Position numbers and translations under genes: made by a program
Assembly (NCBI GenBank): GCA_905480095.1
Contig: CAJQPF010000025.1
Span: 1 to 58,169, forward strand
Length of the DNA: 58,169 nt
DNA from: an uncultured Flavobacteriales bacterium
GTDB taxonomy: Bacteria > Bacteroidota > Bacteroidia > Flavobacteriales_D > Sanyastnellaceae
Direction: 5' to 3'
Notes under the pieces: generated by a model
Seen by the model: the letters and a program-made list of their open reading frames with translations, nothing else
Database searches by the model: none
What the model was told of the DNA's origin: nothing
Shown here: positions 8,797 to 16,914 of the stretch, piece after piece
Position numbering within the stretch: the first letter of the stretch is position 1
Layout: each line of letters begins with the position of its first letter

Positions 8797-9368
8797 GTCA
8801 CAGTTCTCATAAAATGTTCTACATCTGAGATCAATCGCGCGATGACTGGAGCTGTGCTATCTGGATTTGGTTTGTTGTCAAAGTACAAGGATCCGCGCAA
8901 GAAGTGCTGTGTGCTATCTGTGACAAAAAATTGAATGGGAGTGGCGACAGGCCCTTCCAAGTGGTAAAGCACACCTCTTGCACCGCCTTTTGTGTGTTCA
9001 TTAACAACACGAATACGACGGATTCCATTTGCTTTGTGGTCGTGGCTAAACACGAGGTCTTGCGCATCTTTAATTAAGACATCGAGGTTGTTGTCTAACA
9101 TCAGCTCAGTGCAGTGAAGCCTGGCATTAAAAGTGGGGAAACGAACATTGTACCAGCACACATCCCTCTGCGATGATTTCACCTCTTCTACAAGGCTGTA
9201 TACGGGGATTTCAAATTCATTCCCACATAATCCGTCGCTTTTTTTGAAATCTATTTGAGGCAATTCAATTCTGAAATACCCTTCTGGTCTCGGTATTGCC
9301 GGAGAGCTGCAACTTAAGCATCCAACCAATATAAATACAGCACAAATAAAAGGCAGATCTTTCATCAT
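8787..9368 (-). CDS. gldD: Gliding-motility lipoprotein GldD
   Basis: GldD is a lipoprotein required for gliding and T9SS function in Flavobacterium; its molecular job is unknown. The 193-residue sequence has a lipoprotein signal with Cys17 (VFILVGC) or Cys20. The mature start matches the family: PRPEGYFRIELP, then FEIPVYSLV and CWYNVRFPTFNARLH. A central segment, LVFSHDHKANGIRR, and YHLEGPVATPIQFFVTDSTQHFLRGSLYF carry the conserved core. It lies directly downstream of gldE, the same order as in Flavobacterium, which makes the assignment strong. The gap to gldE is 2 bp. Confidence 0.93.
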   Translation of the reverse strand: MMKDLPFICAVFILVGCLSCSSPAIPRPEGYFRIELPQIDFKKSDGLCGNEFEIPVYSLVEEVKSSQRDVCWYNVRFPTFNARLHCTELMLDNNLDVLIKDAQDLVFSHDHKANGIRRIRVVNEHTKGGARGVLYHLEGPVATPIQFFVTDSTQHFLRGSLYFDNKPNPDSTAPVIARLISDVEHFMRTVTWE

Positions 9369-9370
9369 GA

Positions 9371-10714
9371 TTATATCTCAGTGCTGTCCGTTCCAGATTC
9401 CTCATCTTGTTCAGGCGGGGGTAGAATGATCTTCACCCGATCGATACGTTTGTGATCTCCAGCATCTACAAAAAGAGTGACATTGTTAAACACAATAAAT
9501 TCTCCAATTTTAGGAATGTTACCGGCTTGTTCAGTAACAAATCCACCGATTGTGTCGCTTTCCCCTTTTGATTCTTCCCACGCCTGTTCATCTAAATTCA
9601 GGATTCTATAGAAATCAATAAGCGCTGTTTTACCCTCCATTAAAAAGGTGAGGTCATCCAGTCTGGAGTAAGCCACCTCTTCGGCATCAAACTCATCTGT
9701 GATATCTCCGACGATTTCCTCCAAGACGTCTTCTAAGGTGATAACCCCGCTTGTGCCGCCATATTCATCTACAACTAAAGCCATATGAACTTTTCTTCCC
9801 TGAAATTCACGAAGTAGGTCGTCAATTTTCATGTTTTCAGGGATGAAAAATGGCGCGCGAAGCAAGGTGTTCCAGACAGCGCTCTCTGTACTTAACAAAG
9901 GAATCAAATCCTTGACATGTAAAACGCCGACCACATCATCTACGGTTCCTTTGTGGATGGGTATTCTAGAAAAGCCACTTGCGATTACTGCCGCTTTAAC
10001 AACATCCCATGACTCCTCCATACTAAAGGCTGTGATGTCTGTTCGGGGAGTCATGACCTGTTTGGCGTCTTTGTCGCCAAATTTCACAATCCGCTCTAAA
10101 ATTTCTTTTTCGTCTGTACTTCGATTCTCGTTGTCAGTTAGAACAAGGGCGTTCTCAAGATCTTTTGCGGATAGATCTTGTACAGGGCTTTTGATGTTCT
10201 TGTCCAGGGCGTGACCGATTGCCACAAGTGGCTTCCAAAATGGAAAAAGTAGTTTTTGGCACACAAGGAGTAAGCCTGAAGTAAACCGTGCGACTTTCAC
10301 ATTGTGAGCTGTTGCAAAAAGCTTAGGGATGACCTCTCCAAATAGAACCAACAATAAGGTTACGCCAGCAATGTGAATGACAATTCCCAGCCAATAAGGG
10401 AGTGATTCAATTGGAAATAATTGCTGAGCGGTCACAGTCGCAATCAAGACGATTGCCACGTTAATCAGGTTATTTAAGACAAGTATTGTGGCGAGTAAAT
10501 GTCTGGGACCTTCTAAGGTGTTGGGTTTCCTAAGAAGTGAAAGGACATTCACTGAGGCGATTCTCTCATCTCCTTCTAAGTCTTCTAGGTCTGTTGGTTT
10601 AAGTGAGAAAAAGGCAACTTCAGACGCAGAAATTAGCGCGCTACACATCAACAGTACCAAAATGAGTCCTGTCGCTAAATAAGGGTTAAGAAATACCAAA
10701 ATGTCTGGGTCCAC
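9371..10714 (-). CDS. gldE: Gliding-motility-associated GldE (CorC/HlyC-type membrane protein)
   Basis: The protein has 447 residues and a CNNM-CBS-CorC_HlyC layout: membrane helices at about 12-35, 72-92 and 108-130; a CBS pair at about 217-340 with MTPRTDITAF and VVDEYGGTSGVITLEDVLEEIVGDI; and a C-terminal CorC_HlyC domain at about 350-430. The sequence alone only says CorC/HlyC family. The name rests on its place between ssb and gldD, which matches the known ssb-gldE-gldD order in flavobacteria. GldE is thought to stabilise GldD or to be needed with it for gliding and T9SS. It is separated from ssb by 14 bp. Confidence 0.9.
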   Translation of the reverse strand: MDPDILVFLNPYLATGLILVLLMCSALISASEVAFFSLKPTDLEDLEGDERIASVNVLSLLRKPNTLEGPRHLLATILVLNNLINVAIVLIATVTAQQLFPIESLPYWLGIVIHIAGVTLLLVLFGEVIPKLFATAHNVKVARFTSGLLLVCQKLLFPFWKPLVAIGHALDKNIKSPVQDLSAKDLENALVLTDNENRSTDEKEILERIVKFGDKDAKQVMTPRTDITAFSMEESWDVVKAAVIASGFSRIPIHKGTVDDVVGVLHVKDLIPLLSTESAVWNTLLRAPFFIPENMKIDDLLREFQGRKVHMALVVDEYGGTSGVITLEDVLEEIVGDITDEFDAEEVAYSRLDDLTFLMEGKTALIDFYRILNLDEQAWEESKGESDTIGGFVTEQAGNIPKIGEFIVFNNVTLFVDAGDHKRIDRVKIILPPPEQDEESGTDSTEI

Positions 10715-10728
10715 TGGTTGTAATTTGG

Positions 10729-11178
10729 TCAGAACGGCAAATCTCCACCTTTTATTTCCTCACCCATTTCAGAAGAAATAGACGGCTCAACCGCTTGCTT
10801 TACTTCAGTGGTTTTAGAAACAAAAGACTCAGGTGAGTCGGAAACTTTCTTGTCAAGCATTTGCATGACATCAGCGACAATCTCGGTAGAATACCTTGTT
10901 ATACCTTGCTTGTCATCCCATTTCCGGGTCTTCAGTTTACCTTCAATGTAAACTTTGGATCCTTTTCTGAGGTATTTTTCAGAAGTTTCGGCCAAACCGC
11001 GCCACAATACAATATTATGCCATTCAGTTTGTGTGATTCGCTCACCAGAATTTTTATCCTTGTAGGTCTCAGAGGTAGCTACTGAGAAAGAACAAACTGC
11101 TATACTGTTAGGTGTGTAGCGCATTTCTGGGTCTCGGCCAAGGTTGCCGACTAAGATTACTTTATTGATTCCTGCCAT
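10729..11178 (-). CDS. ssb: Single-stranded DNA-binding protein
   Basis: SSB coats single-stranded DNA during replication and repair and recruits partners through its acidic C-terminal tip. The 149-residue protein begins [18 protein letters not shown], the classic SSB start, followed by an OB fold (about 4-105) with [13 protein letters not shown] and [18 protein letters not shown] short flexible linker then leads to the tip GGDLPF, the partner-binding motif usually written DDLPF (one Asp replaced by Gly). It is first in the minus-strand run, upstream of gldE and gldD, and divergent from the HU gene. Confidence 0.96.
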   Translation of the reverse strand: MAGINKVILVGNLGRDPEMRYTPNSIAVCSFSVATSETYKDKNSGERITQTEWHNIVLWRGLAETSEKYLRKGSKVYIEGKLKTRKWDDKQGITRYSTEIVADVMQMLDKKVSDSPESFVSKTTEVKQAVEPSISSEMGEEIKGGDLPF

Positions 11179-11273
11179 GTTAGCGAAGGTATGTATTCTT
11201 CACGAATTAGAACATTTTTTTACAACTTTTGATAGAAACTTGCTTCGGCGTTTCGTTTTCAATTGAATAGATG

Positions 11274-11281
11274 TATTTTTG
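11274..11281 (+). promoter_or_regulatory. Predicted -7 box (TATTTTTG) upstream of the HU gene
   Basis: TATTTTTG is a full match to the Bacteroidota -7 consensus TAnnTTTG, in the 172-bp gap between the divergent ssb and HU genes. The usual -33 TTG/TTTG is only weakly present (TTTCG at 11251-11255, 18 bp upstream). Transcription would begin near 11288, leaving a leader of about 60 bases before the HU start. Inferred from sequence alone. Confidence 0.4.
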
Positions 11282-11350
11282 CACCCCAATTGATGGGAAC
11301 TTTGCATAATTATTTGCAGAGCATTATTAGTCAAGCAACTACATTAAAAA

Positions 11351-11638
11351 ATGACAAAAGCGGATATTGTAAGTCAAATTGCAGATAAGACAGGTATGGA
11401 GAAGCACGATGTGCAGGTAACAGTTGAGGCATTTATGCGTACAGTACGTGACAATGTTGAAGGTGGAGAAAATGTTTATTTACGTGGTTTTGGTAGCTTT
11501 ATTGTAAAAACAAGAGCAGCAAAGACCGGTAGAAATATCCTTGCAAAGAAATCAATCCGTATCCCAGCTCATAACATCCCTTCATTCAAACCTGCAAAGG
11601 AATTTATGGAGAACGTTAAAACCAAAGTTGCGGTTTAA
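11351..11638 (+). CDS. HU/IHF-family DNA-binding protein
   Basis: This is a 95-residue histone-like protein that bends and compacts DNA as a dimer. The N-terminal helices begin MTKADIVSQIADKTGMEKHDV. The family signature GFGSFIVKTRAAKTGRN lies at about residues 47-63, and the beta-arm region carries IRIPAHNIPSFKPAKEF, with the intercalating Pro in the usual place. Length and layout match HU/IHF, and the sequence is closer to the IHF-beta-like members of Bacteroidota. The start follows an A-rich leader (AAAAAATG) as is usual in this phylum, where Shine-Dalgarno sites are rare. A hairpin follows the stop. Confidence 0.95.
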   Translation: MTKADIVSQIADKTGMEKHDVQVTVEAFMRTVRDNVEGGENVYLRGFGSFIVKTRAAKTGRNILAKKSIRIPAHNIPSFKPAKEFMENVKTKVAV

Positions 11639-11654
11639 CTCATTTCATGAGTTT
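11637..11654 (+). terminator. Weak AT-rich hairpin after the HU gene
   Basis: AACTCAT, a 3-base loop TTC, and ATGAGTT form a 7-bp stem immediately after the HU stop, followed by TTTTAG. The stem is AT-rich and weak, so it may attenuate instead of stopping transcription. The small ribosomal-like gene follows 75 bp later. Confidence 0.4.
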
Positions 11655-11728
11655 TAGTTGAATAAAAATATTAGACTCAAAGTCAACATCAGTGTGGTGT
11701 TTGACCCAAACGAATAAAATTAGTTATC

Positions 11729-11821
11729 ATGCCAAGCGGAAAAAAGCGCAAGCGTCATAAGATGGCCACCCACAAAAGGAAGAAGCGTCTTCGTAAGAAT
11801 CGTCACAAGAAGAAGAAATAA
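11729..11821 (+). CDS. 30-residue basic protein, AURKAIP1/COX24 (mS38) domain type
   Basis: The ORF encodes 30 residues beginning MPSGKKRKRHKMATHKRKK and ending RHKKKK, of which more than half are Lys, Arg or His. This matches a short protein found across Bacteroidota, annotated as AURKAIP1/COX24 domain-containing and related to the C-terminal segment of mitochondrial ribosomal protein mS38. The related mycobacterial protein bS22 sits in the small ribosomal subunit, so a ribosomal location is plausible but is inference here. It lies between HU and ribonuclease G and is followed at once by a strong hairpin (11825-11857), so it is a separate transcription unit or the end of the HU unit. Many gene callers miss it because of its size. 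Confidence 0.82.
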   Translation: MPSGKKRKRHKMATHKRKKRLRKNRHKKKK

Positions 11822-11824
11822 GTG

Positions 11825-11857
11825 ACATCTCTAAGCTGTTTTTCAGCTTTGAGATGT
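11825..11857 (+). terminator. Rho-independent-type hairpin before rng
   Basis: ACATCTC and AAGCTG pair with CAGCTT and GAGATGT around a TTTTT loop, giving a 13-bp stem with one T/T mismatch. The downstream bases (ATGTTTCTTTA) are T-rich but not a pure T run. It sits just 3 bp after the stop of the 30-residue gene and about 45 bp before rng. It could terminate the upstream unit or act as a leader structure for rng. RNase G/E family enzymes are known to regulate their own mRNAs through leader structures, which makes the second option worth testing. Confidence 0.6.
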
Positions 11858-11903
11858 ATGTTTCTTTACTGCCTAGGTTTTGCTAGGTAATAATTTACGT
11901 GCC

Positions 11904-13484
11904 TTGAAATCAGAACTAATAATCAATTCAACCTCCAAAGGAGTTGAATTAGCGATCCTTGAAGAAGGCAAGCTCGTTGAGCTACATCGTGATCCAGGTG
12001 AGACTTCCTACAGAGTAGGTGATATTTACTTAGGTCGTGTGAGGAAAGTGATGCCTAATTTGAATGCCGGTTTTATCGACGTTGGATATGACAGAGATGC
12101 TTTTCTTCATCACAGCGACCTAGGTGTTCAATATAAGACTCAGCAGAAATGGACGAAACGCGTCATGACAGGAAAGTTGCCTGTAAGCGATATCGAAAAG
12201 TTTAAGCTGGAACCTAAAATTGAAAAGCGGGGGGCTATGAAGGACTATGTGAGTTCTTCTCAACTCGTCCTGGTTCAAGTGACAAAAGAACCCATCAGTT
12301 CAAAAGGGCCACGTCTCTCAGCAGAAATTACCCTTCCAGGGAGGTTTCTTGTTCTCGTACCTTTCTCTGACAAAGTCAGTCTTTCTTCGCGAATTAAAGG
12401 CGAGACCGAGAGAAAGAGACTCAAGAGTTTGATTCAAAGTATTAGGCCTCCAGGGTTTGGTATCATTGTGAGAACAGTTGCTCAGGAGAAGGGGTCAGCA
12501 GATTTACATAGTGATTTGTCGGATTTAATCAAACGATGGGGAGAGCTGTTTGAAAATCTCAAACGCGCCAAACCAGGCAAAAGAATTCTTGGGGAGCTCA
12601 ATAAGACGAACACAGTACTTAGAGATGTTCTCAGACCTGAGTGTGAGTTGATTCGTGTCAATGATGAAAAACTTGCGGATGAGGTAAAAACCTATTTAAA
12701 CAGCATTGGATCCGATCAAGCCGACAGTGTCAAGTTTATTAAGGACAAGGATCTCTTTAATTCACTTTCTATTTACCGTCAGATTAAAGCCACTTTCGGG
12801 ATTAAAGTCAGTCTACAGAGTGGTGCGTATCTTATCATTGAGCAAACCGAGGCGATGTTTGTCATTGATGTGAACAGTGGAGGGCGAAAGAAGGGCGCGT
12901 CTACTCAGGAAGAGAATGCACTCCAGACGAATATAGAATGTGTAGATGAAATCGCACGGTTACTTCGCCTAAGAGATATCGGGGGGATTATTGCCATTGA
13001 TTTCATTGATATGGCAAAACGAGAGCATAATAAACTGCTCACTGACACCATGAAAGCGGCGATGAAGGGTGACAAGGCGAAGCACAATATCGCATCACCA
13101 AGTAAGTTTGGGGTGATGGAACTTACGCGACAAAGAGTTCGTGATGTTGCGAATGTCCAAACACAAGACCGTTGTCCTTCTTGTAATGGCTCAGGCAATA
13201 TTCAGGCAGCCATCTTGGTGACTGATACAATTAAGTCTAGCTTAAAGTATTTTTCAAAAGGTGAAGGTCATAAAAAAATTACGATTTTACTTCATCCGAT
13301 TCTTGAAGCCTACTTAGTCCATGGTGAACCCATCAAGCTTTTTAAAGGATGGTATGGATCTTCAGTTAGAATTAAGTGGGAAAAGGAATTGGGTATTTCA
13401 ATCGAGTTAGAAAGCAATTCTTCGATGGAAATTTTAGAATACCATCTATACACAGACAAAGGAGAAGAGCTCGTCGTAGCTTAA
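11904..13484 (+). CDS. rng: Ribonuclease G/E family endoribonuclease
   Basis: The enzyme cleaves single-stranded RNA, matures the 5' end of 16S rRNA and degrades mRNA. The S1 RNA-binding domain is near the N-terminus (YRVGDIYLGRVRKVMPNLNAGFIDVGYDRDAFLH). Catalytic metal ligands are seen in FVIDVNSGG and IIAIDFIDM, and the zinc-link motif is RCPSCNGSG. A C-terminal domain closes the protein. No ATG fits the start: the frame opens with TTG at 11880, but the TTG at 11904 gives the family-typical start MKSELIINSTS and a length of 526 residues, so I chose it. The E. coli RNase E degradosome tail is absent, so this is the short RNase G form. Confidence 0.92.
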   Translation: MKSELIINSTSKGVELAILEEGKLVELHRDPGETSYRVGDIYLGRVRKVMPNLNAGFIDVGYDRDAFLHHSDLGVQYKTQQKWTKRVMTGKLPVSDIEKFKLEPKIEKRGAMKDYVSSSQLVLVQVTKEPISSKGPRLSAEITLPGRFLVLVPFSDKVSLSSRIKGETERKRLKSLIQSIRPPGFGIIVRTVAQEKGSADLHSDLSDLIKRWGELFENLKRAKPGKRILGELNKTNTVLRDVLRPECELIRVNDEKLADEVKTYLNSIGSDQADSVKFIKDKDLFNSLSIYRQIKATFGIKVSLQSGAYLIIEQTEAMFVIDVNSGGRKKGASTQEENALQTNIECVDEIARLLRLRDIGGIIAIDFIDMAKREHNKLLTDTMKAAMKGDKAKHNIASPSKFGVMELTRQRVRDVANVQTQDRCPSCNGSGNIQAAILVTDTIKSSLKYFSKGEGHKKITILLHPILEAYLVHGEPIKLFKGWYGSSVRIKWEKELGISIELESNSSMEILEYHLYTDKGEELVVA

Positions 13485-13491
13485 TGATTCA

Positions 13492-14730
13492 TCACTCTGT
13501 AGTTAAAATGTCTTTTGGATAACAGAGAAAGGATTTTACAACTGGACGAGTTAGGTGTGTCAGGGAAAGGTGATCGTTCGCTTCTGCAAAATCTAAAACA
13601 GATCCATCCTTGTACTTGATTAGGATGCCATTTGGCGTGTAAGCTTGGTTCTGGATTGTGTCATTTGAGACAAAGTAAGATGCTTCATCTGTCGTTAATC
13701 CCCATGCATCTGAAATCGTTTTGATGCGTTCATTCACTTCACGATCTGTGAAGGGTTGAGGTCTGAGTTCTATGCGAAACAGTTGCCTGTCGAGGAGTCG
13801 CGCGCTTAATTTGGATAGAACTTTGTCGTCGTGATAACGCCACGCTTTCATGGCACAATAGATATCGGAGTCGTCGAGGTCACAAAAACAATCGAGGACT
13901 TTCGGGTTTGACATGAAAGATTGGATGTCGTAATCGTTTTGTAAAAAACGTAACAGTGACGGAGAGGCAAATAACTCCACCTTGTTTTTGGTGAGAAATT
14001 TGGCTCTGCGTAAAATTAAAGTGAGCATATGTTCTGCACTAATTACCGTTCTGTGTAAATACACTTGCCAATACATTAAGCGGCGAGCTACAATAAATTT
14101 TTCGATGCTATAAATGCCTTTTTCTTCAACAACGAGCTTGTCGTTCACAACCGACAGCATCTTGATGATCCGCTCTGAACCCACTTTCCCTTCTGTCACA
14201 CCAGAGTAAAAGCTGTCTCGCGCCAAATAATCAAGTCGGTCCATATCTAGCTGTGAGGACACGAGTTGGTGAAGGAATTTTTTCTTGTATTGGTTTTTAA
14301 AAATCTGAATTGCCAAATCGAGCTTGCCATGAAAGTCAACGTTCAGGCGATCCATAATGATGGAGCTGATATCTTCGTGCTGTATTTCATTCACAATGCT
14401 GTGCTCTAAGGCGTGGCTGAAAGGTCCATGACCTACATCGTGAAGTAATATCGCAAAACAAACTGCCTCATCCTCTTCAGGCGTTATTTCCACTCCCTTA
14501 GACCTAAGGCTATCAATCGCTTCCTGCATGAGGAACATACTTCCCACTGCATGATGAAACCTGTTATGAACAGCGCCTGGATATACCAAATGACTCAGAC
14601 CCAATTGACTTATTCGCCTTAAACGTTGCACAAATGGATGGTCTAATATGTCCAAAGTAAATGCATGGCGAAGTGTAACGAAACCATAAATGGGGTCGTT
14701 TAGGATTTTATGACGATTTGTCTTAGACAT
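13492..14730 (-). CDS. HD-domain metal-dependent phosphohydrolase (dNTPase-like)
   Basis: The protein has 412 residues from the ATG at 14730, which gives the typical start MSKTNRHKILNDPIYGF. Longer starts would run into the divergent porX. Typical HD-superfamily ligands are present: the RFHH segment (around residue 60), LHDVGHGPFSH (H97-D98) and DRLDYLARDS further on. The domain resembles dGTP triphosphohydrolase and related enzymes, but the substrate is unknown; activity on other nucleotides or phosphate esters is possible. It is divergent from porX, with a 76-bp intergenic gap, and convergent with rng (stop codons 7 bp apart). Confidence 0.85.
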   Translation of the reverse strand: MSKTNRHKILNDPIYGFVTLRHAFTLDILDHPFVQRLRRISQLGLSHLVYPGAVHNRFHHAVGSMFLMQEAIDSLRSKGVEITPEEDEAVCFAILLHDVGHGPFSHALEHSIVNEIQHEDISSIIMDRLNVDFHGKLDLAIQIFKNQYKKKFLHQLVSSQLDMDRLDYLARDSFYSGVTEGKVGSERIIKMLSVVNDKLVVEEKGIYSIEKFIVARRLMYWQVYLHRTVISAEHMLTLILRRAKFLTKNKVELFASPSLLRFLQNDYDIQSFMSNPKVLDCFCDLDDSDIYCAMKAWRYHDDKVLSKLSARLLDRQLFRIELRPQPFTDREVNERIKTISDAWGLTTDEASYFVSNDTIQNQAYTPNGILIKYKDGSVLDFAEANDHLSLTHLTRPVVKSFLCYPKDILTTE

Positions 14731-14806
14731 AATTGTTGACATGAATCTGGTATACGAAACGCAAATTACGTACGTTGATGTTTCTTTGCGCAAGATACTT
14801 AAGCAC

Positions 14807-16381
14807 ATGACGAGACAACCACATATACTTTGGGCAGATGATGAAATCGATATGCTCAAACCTCATATCCTTTTTTTGGAAGGGAAGGGGTACTCTGTAA
14901 CACCAGTAAATAGTGGTGTAGAGGCACTTGATAAGGTGGGGGAGGCCTTATTTGATTTGGTCTTCCTAGATGAGAATATGCCAGGGATAAATGGTATAGA
15001 GACACTTCAAAGAATCAAGAAAATGAGGCCTCATCTGCCGGTTATCATGATTACAAAGAGTGAGGAGGAGCATATTATGGAGGAAGCAATAGGATCTAAG
15101 ATTAGTGATTATTTGATTAAACCAGTGAATCCTAATCAAATTTTACTTGCGGTAAAGAAGTGTCTTGACGGCAAAAGGTTGTTAAGTGAAAAGGTGATGA
15201 CTGACTATCAGCGTGAATTCCGTGAGCTCGGCATGAAAATGGCAGGTCGGATGGAAGCTGATGATTGGTATGAAGTTTACAGTCGACTGACCCATTCGAC
15301 GCTGGAGCTTGAGAAGTCGGATGATGACAGTATGCAAGAGGTATTAAGTATGCAGTTTGAGGATGCAAATAGGCAATTCGGTAAATTCATTGAAAGTAAT
15401 TATGAAAGCTGGGTGCAGCAAGGAGATGGAAGTGGTCAGGGAGATGTGCCATTGTTGTCACATCGGGTGCTTCCACATTATTTGCCGGAAGCCATTAAGA
15501 CAGCCGGTGGTAGACAGGTGTTTTTGGTGGTGATAGATAATTTGAGACTGGATCAATGGCGTGCCATTGAGCCGATGTTAAAGAATATCTTTTCTATCGT
15601 TCGAGACGACAAATACATGAGTATTCTGCCTACAGCAACCCAATATGCGAGGAACGCATTGTTTGCGGGTATGATGCCTGCAGATATTAAGCGTTTACAT
15701 CCCGATTATTGGATTACAGAAGAAGATGAAGGCTCGAAAAACAAGCACGAGGCAGAATTGCTCAAATCATTGTTAGATAGACTTGGCATTGAAGGCAAGA
15801 CGAGTTATCACAAGGTTACAAACCTGGCAGCAGGAAGAAAGCTCGCCGATCAATTCCATGAAACAAAGGGAGAGACTTTAACGACCGTGGTCTATAATTT
15901 TGTAGATATGCTAAGTCACGCAAGAACCGATATGGAGGTGATTAAGGAACTTGCAGATGATGAAGCAGCATACAGATCATTGACATTAACATGGTTTGAG
16001 CACAGTGCATTGAAAGAGCTTTTAGATAAAATGGCCGCGGTCAACGGCAGAGTCATTGTCACAACGGATCATGGAACAGTCAGAGTGAACAATGACATTA
16101 AGGTTCGAGGGGACAGAAGTACGAATAGTAACCTTAGGTATAAAGTAGGTAAAAACCTGGGGTATGAGAAAAAGGAAGTTTTTGCTGCAGTTGATCCAGA
16201 GAAGTTTGGTCTCCCTAAAAACCATGTAAGTACAGGCTATGTATTTGCACGTGAGAGAGACTTTTTTGTGTATCCAAACAATTATCATCAGTTTGTAAAA
16301 TATTTTAAGGATACATTTCAGCATGGTGGTGTGAGTTTAGAAGAGGTCATTGTCCCTTTTGCGATTTTAGATGCCAAGTAA
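14807..16381 (+). CDS. porX: T9SS regulator PorX: response regulator fused to PglZ domain
   Basis: PorX controls T9SS gene expression and surface secretion with its partner histidine kinase PorY. The 524-residue protein has a receiver domain at 1-120, with the acidic pair D11-D12, phosphoacceptor D55 (FLDENMPG), T83 and K105. A helical linker leads to a PglZ/alkaline-phosphatase-like domain (about 235-500). Its metal-ligand residues are visible: D244 (VVIDNLRLDQ), D367 and H371 (NFVDMLSH), and D421-H422 (TTDHGT), plus a late His in FQHGG. In studied PorX proteins this domain hydrolyses cyclic and linear oligonucleotides, so a nucleotide signal is implied. The start at 14807 matches the family; an earlier in-frame start at 14741 overlaps the divergent gene. 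It is followed by tsaE and ald, a conserved arrangement in Bacteroidota. Confidence 0.95.
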   Translation: MTRQPHILWADDEIDMLKPHILFLEGKGYSVTPVNSGVEALDKVGEALFDLVFLDENMPGINGIETLQRIKKMRPHLPVIMITKSEEEHIMEEAIGSKISDYLIKPVNPNQILLAVKKCLDGKRLLSEKVMTDYQREFRELGMKMAGRMEADDWYEVYSRLTHSTLELEKSDDDSMQEVLSMQFEDANRQFGKFIESNYESWVQQGDGSGQGDVPLLSHRVLPHYLPEAIKTAGGRQVFLVVIDNLRLDQWRAIEPMLKNIFSIVRDDKYMSILPTATQYARNALFAGMMPADIKRLHPDYWITEEDEGSKNKHEAELLKSLLDRLGIEGKTSYHKVTNLAAGRKLADQFHETKGETLTTVVYNFVDMLSHARTDMEVIKELADDEAAYRSLTLTWFEHSALKELLDKMAAVNGRVIVTTDHGTVRVNNDIKVRGDRSTNSNLRYKVGKNLGYEKKEVFAAVDPEKFGLPKNHVSTGYVFARERDFFVYPNNYHQFVKYFKDTFQHGGVSLEEVIVPFAILDAK

Positions 16382-16386
16382 GAAAA

Positions 16387-16884
16387 ATGAGAGAAGGAGC
16401 AAGCTTAGAGCTTATATTAGAGATTGAGGCTTACGCGTTAAACGACTTGGATGATGTCGCAAGACAGCTTTTATTGAAGTTGCCCGACAACGGGGTGATT
16501 GCACTCCACGGAGAAATGGGAGTTGGAAAAACCTCGCTGGTGAAGACATTATGTAGAATGATGGGTGTGGTGGATGAAGTCGCAAGTCCGACCTACGGAT
16601 TGGTGAACGTCTACGAAATACCCGGAGAAGATCAAGCGTCCAGCAGAACGATCCATCACATTGACTTGTATCGATTGAAAGATGAAGAAGAGGCTCAAGA
16701 GGCGGGGGTGTTCGAGGCTTTTGAGCAGCAAGGCCTATCGTTTGTGGAGTGGCCAGAACGCATTTCCCGTGCTTTGCCTGATCATGTTTTGTTGTTAAAA
16801 ATTGAGGAATTAATGTCTGAAAATTCAGAGGAGACCTTCAACACCAAAAGAAAACTAACTTTACGACGTCAAATACGCAGTTAG
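16387..16884 (+). CDS. tsaE: tRNA threonylcarbamoyladenosine biosynthesis ATPase TsaE
   Basis: TsaE is the ATPase of the complex that makes N6-threonylcarbamoyladenosine (t6A) at position 37 of ANN-decoding tRNAs. The 165-residue protein shows Walker A (GEMGVGKTSLVKTL) and the family motifs SPTYGLVNVYE, HHIDLYRLKDEEEA and SFVEWPERIS. Length is normal. It follows porX by 5 bp and is likely co-transcribed. Its partners tsaB, tsaC and tsaD are not in this window. Confidence 0.93.
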   Translation: MREGASLELILEIEAYALNDLDDVARQLLLKLPDNGVIALHGEMGVGKTSLVKTLCRMMGVVDEVASPTYGLVNVYEIPGEDQASSRTIHHIDLYRLKDEEEAQEAGVFEAFEQQGLSFVEWPERISRALPDHVLLLKIEELMSENSEETFNTKRKLTLRRQIRS

Positions 16885-16914
16885 GCGCAAAGAAATCGTT
16901 AATTTCACCAAGAT

